This document shows positions 31,707-32,811 of a stretch of 32,811 nt of DNA, in pieces; within the stretch, counting starts at the first letter, position 1; each line of letters begins with the position of its first letter. Made by a program: the position numbers and the translations under genes. The stretch spans positions 1 to 32,811 of the forward strand of contig JAMLHF010000050.1 in assembly GCA_023957275.1 (NCBI GenBank). The letters are read 5' to 3'. The notes below the pieces were generated by a model that saw nothing but the letters and a program-made list of their open reading frames with translations, was not told the origin of the DNA and ran no database searches. Origin of the DNA: Lentimicrobium sp. (lineage in GTDB: Bacteria > Bacteroidota > Bacteroidia > Bacteroidales > Lentimicrobiaceae).

Positions 31707-32811
31707 CTATTGACCTGTTCTGATCAGTTTTTTTACCAGTGTTCCCTTATTGGTTTTAAGCACGATCAGGTAACTGCCGGGCCCGGAGCCGTCAAATGCA
31801 GGTTCTAACTGGTATGTGCCTGGATTTAAAGGAAATGTGTAATCATTGTGGTAAAAGATTCTTCCCTGCAAATCGGTAATCACCACCGTAACCGGACTGG
31901 TTTCCGTCAGAGTCCAGGTTATTTTCAGGTCGCGCTGCGCGGGGTTGGGGTAAACCGAGAATGCTGAAACGGGAATGACCTGACCCGGAATTCCTGTTGG
32001 TACCGCATAAACGGGCAGCATAATGTAGTCAATCCTGGCGCAGTCTTCGCCGTTGGAGACACTGTAATCTTTGGTATATCGCCACGAAAACACCTGCTCA
32101 CCTGCAGGTACGTACTTTCCCGCGTAAGTCCAGTCCCAGTTCCCGGCCCACTTGCCGAGTTCTTCCGAATCGCTGAAAAACCTCAGAAAATCATAATTGG
32201 CTTCTGAGGAAACCTTAAACCAAAAAGAAACGGAATCGGCAAAGGCAACGTTCCAGTTTAACCACAGGCTGGAGGTCTGGTTATCGGTAATCGGGCCTGA
32301 ACGGGCGTTGTGGTTTCCTTCATAGGCATTGCCATCTTCAATAAACCAGTTGGCACTTCCGCCGGTTTCCCAGTCGAAACTTTCAAAATTCCCGCTCTCA
32401 AAATCCTCGGCAATAAATCCGGTAAGCAGGGGAATGGTCTGAAGGAAGTCAAACTGATGGTAACCAGTTACATTCAGGTTTACCTGTACCACATAGTTCA
32501 GGGGTGTGGCAGCATCCAGTGCAGCCATAAAAGTTGTCTGCCACTCCTCCTGTGGTTGCAGGGTGTCTTTGGTCTGGGTTGTTCCGCTGATGATAATGTA
32601 GGGGTCCCAGGAAGAAAGGCTGGCTGAGGCATTCAAAAGTTTTGCGCCCCCCGTGTTGAAAAGGTTGATCCTGAGCAGGGCATTTTCACCGGGTTCAAGA
32701 ATCCCGTTATTCCCGTCAAAAACTTCAAGCCCGCTGATACTGATAACCGGGCGGAATGCCTGAACCCTCACGGTGCGCGACCAGTTGCCTTCAGTTGAGG
32801 AGGCACTGATG
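31707..32811 (-). CDS. C-terminal part of a large T9SS-exported protein, possibly a C25 (gingipain-like) peptidase
   Basis: The frame stays open to the window edge (the edge codons give ISASSTEGNWSRTVRVQAF), so the GTG at 32771 is not the true start. About 367 residues are visible. The segment FDGNNGILEPGENALLRI is an Ig-like/CARDB-type domain. A jelly-roll/MAM-like domain follows, from EDFESGNFESFDWETGG through YEGNHNARSGPITDNQTSSL to DYIMLP; it has the form of cleaved-adhesin domains common in secreted peptidases of this phylum. The C-terminus (FSVYPNPAQRDLKITW...GPGSYLIVLKTNKGTLVKKL) is a T9SS type A domain. The N-terminal catalytic part, if any, lies outside; the C25 suggestion is a guess from domain style. 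Confidence 0.8.
   Translation of the reverse strand, partial: ISASSTEGNWSRTVRVQAFRPVISISGLEVFDGNNGILEPGENALLRINLFNTGGAKLLNASASLSSWDPYIIISGTTQTKDTLQPQEEWQTTFMAALDAATPLNYVVQVNLNVTGYHQFDFLQTIPLLTGFIAEDFESGNFESFDWETGGSANWFIEDGNAYEGNHNARSGPITDNQTSSLWLNWNVAFADSVSFWFKVSSEANYDFLRFFSDSEELGKWAGNWDWTYAGKYVPAGEQVFSWRYTKDYSVSNGEDCARIDYIMLPVYAVPTGIPGQVIPVSAFSVYPNPAQRDLKITWTLTETSPVTVVITDLQGRIFYHNDYTFPLNPGTYQLEPAFDGSGPGSYLIVLKTNKGTLVKKLIRTGQ

Overview
The window looks like chromosomal DNA of a member of the Bacteroidota, probably Bacteroidales-like. Five secreted proteins end in a type IX secretion (T9SS) type A sorting domain. Many genes are preceded by the phylum-specific -7 box TAnnTTTG, in three cases with a TTG about 18-19 nt upstream, and clear Shine-Dalgarno sites are rare. 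The two-component pair closely resembles Bacteroides RprX/RprY. No tRNA, rRNA, CRISPR array, prophage or T9SS machinery gene is visible.

Layout. 1-4.5 kb: the edge of a DUF433/DUF5615 toxin-antitoxin pair, a POT-like MFS transporter, aspartate kinase and, divergently, fructose-1,6-bisphosphatase. 4.5-8.5 kb: an rprXY-like two-component operon divergent from glucose-6-phosphate isomerase. Their 285-bp spacer holds 10-bp-phased TTAAC repeats, a promoter-like box and a strong orphan terminator, together suggesting an undescribed small RNA or a pgi leader. 8.6-14.3 kb: a small orphan protein, an outer-membrane barrel, a degenerate PAP2-like membrane protein, a GNAT/AlkD-like gene pair and a secreted M1 metallopeptidase. 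14.6-18.4 kb: TolC, a MacA/HlyD-type adaptor and tsaB.

18.4-23.9 kb is a visibly AT-richer accessory island. It holds a decayed IS5-type element (5'-truncated, with an in-frame TAG), two T9SS-exported proteins (a ten-repeat GLUG protein and a predicted seven-bladed beta-propeller), and the remains of a HEPN/MNT (HepT-MntA) toxin-antitoxin module that can still be read through three stops and one frameshift. From 23.9 kb the core resumes: rplU-rpmA, an EamA transporter, a small conserved-looking protein and an aldehyde dehydrogenase. The right end carries a secreted subtilase, an AlgX/AlgJ-like protein and the C-terminal part of a large T9SS client that runs off the edge.

Most genes are housekeeping (sugar phosphate and aspartate metabolism, ribosome, t6A tRNA modification). 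The novelty lies in the rprX-pgi spacer, the decayed toxin-antitoxin/IS island, and several enzymes lacking canonical active-site residues (PAP2-like, AlgX-like).
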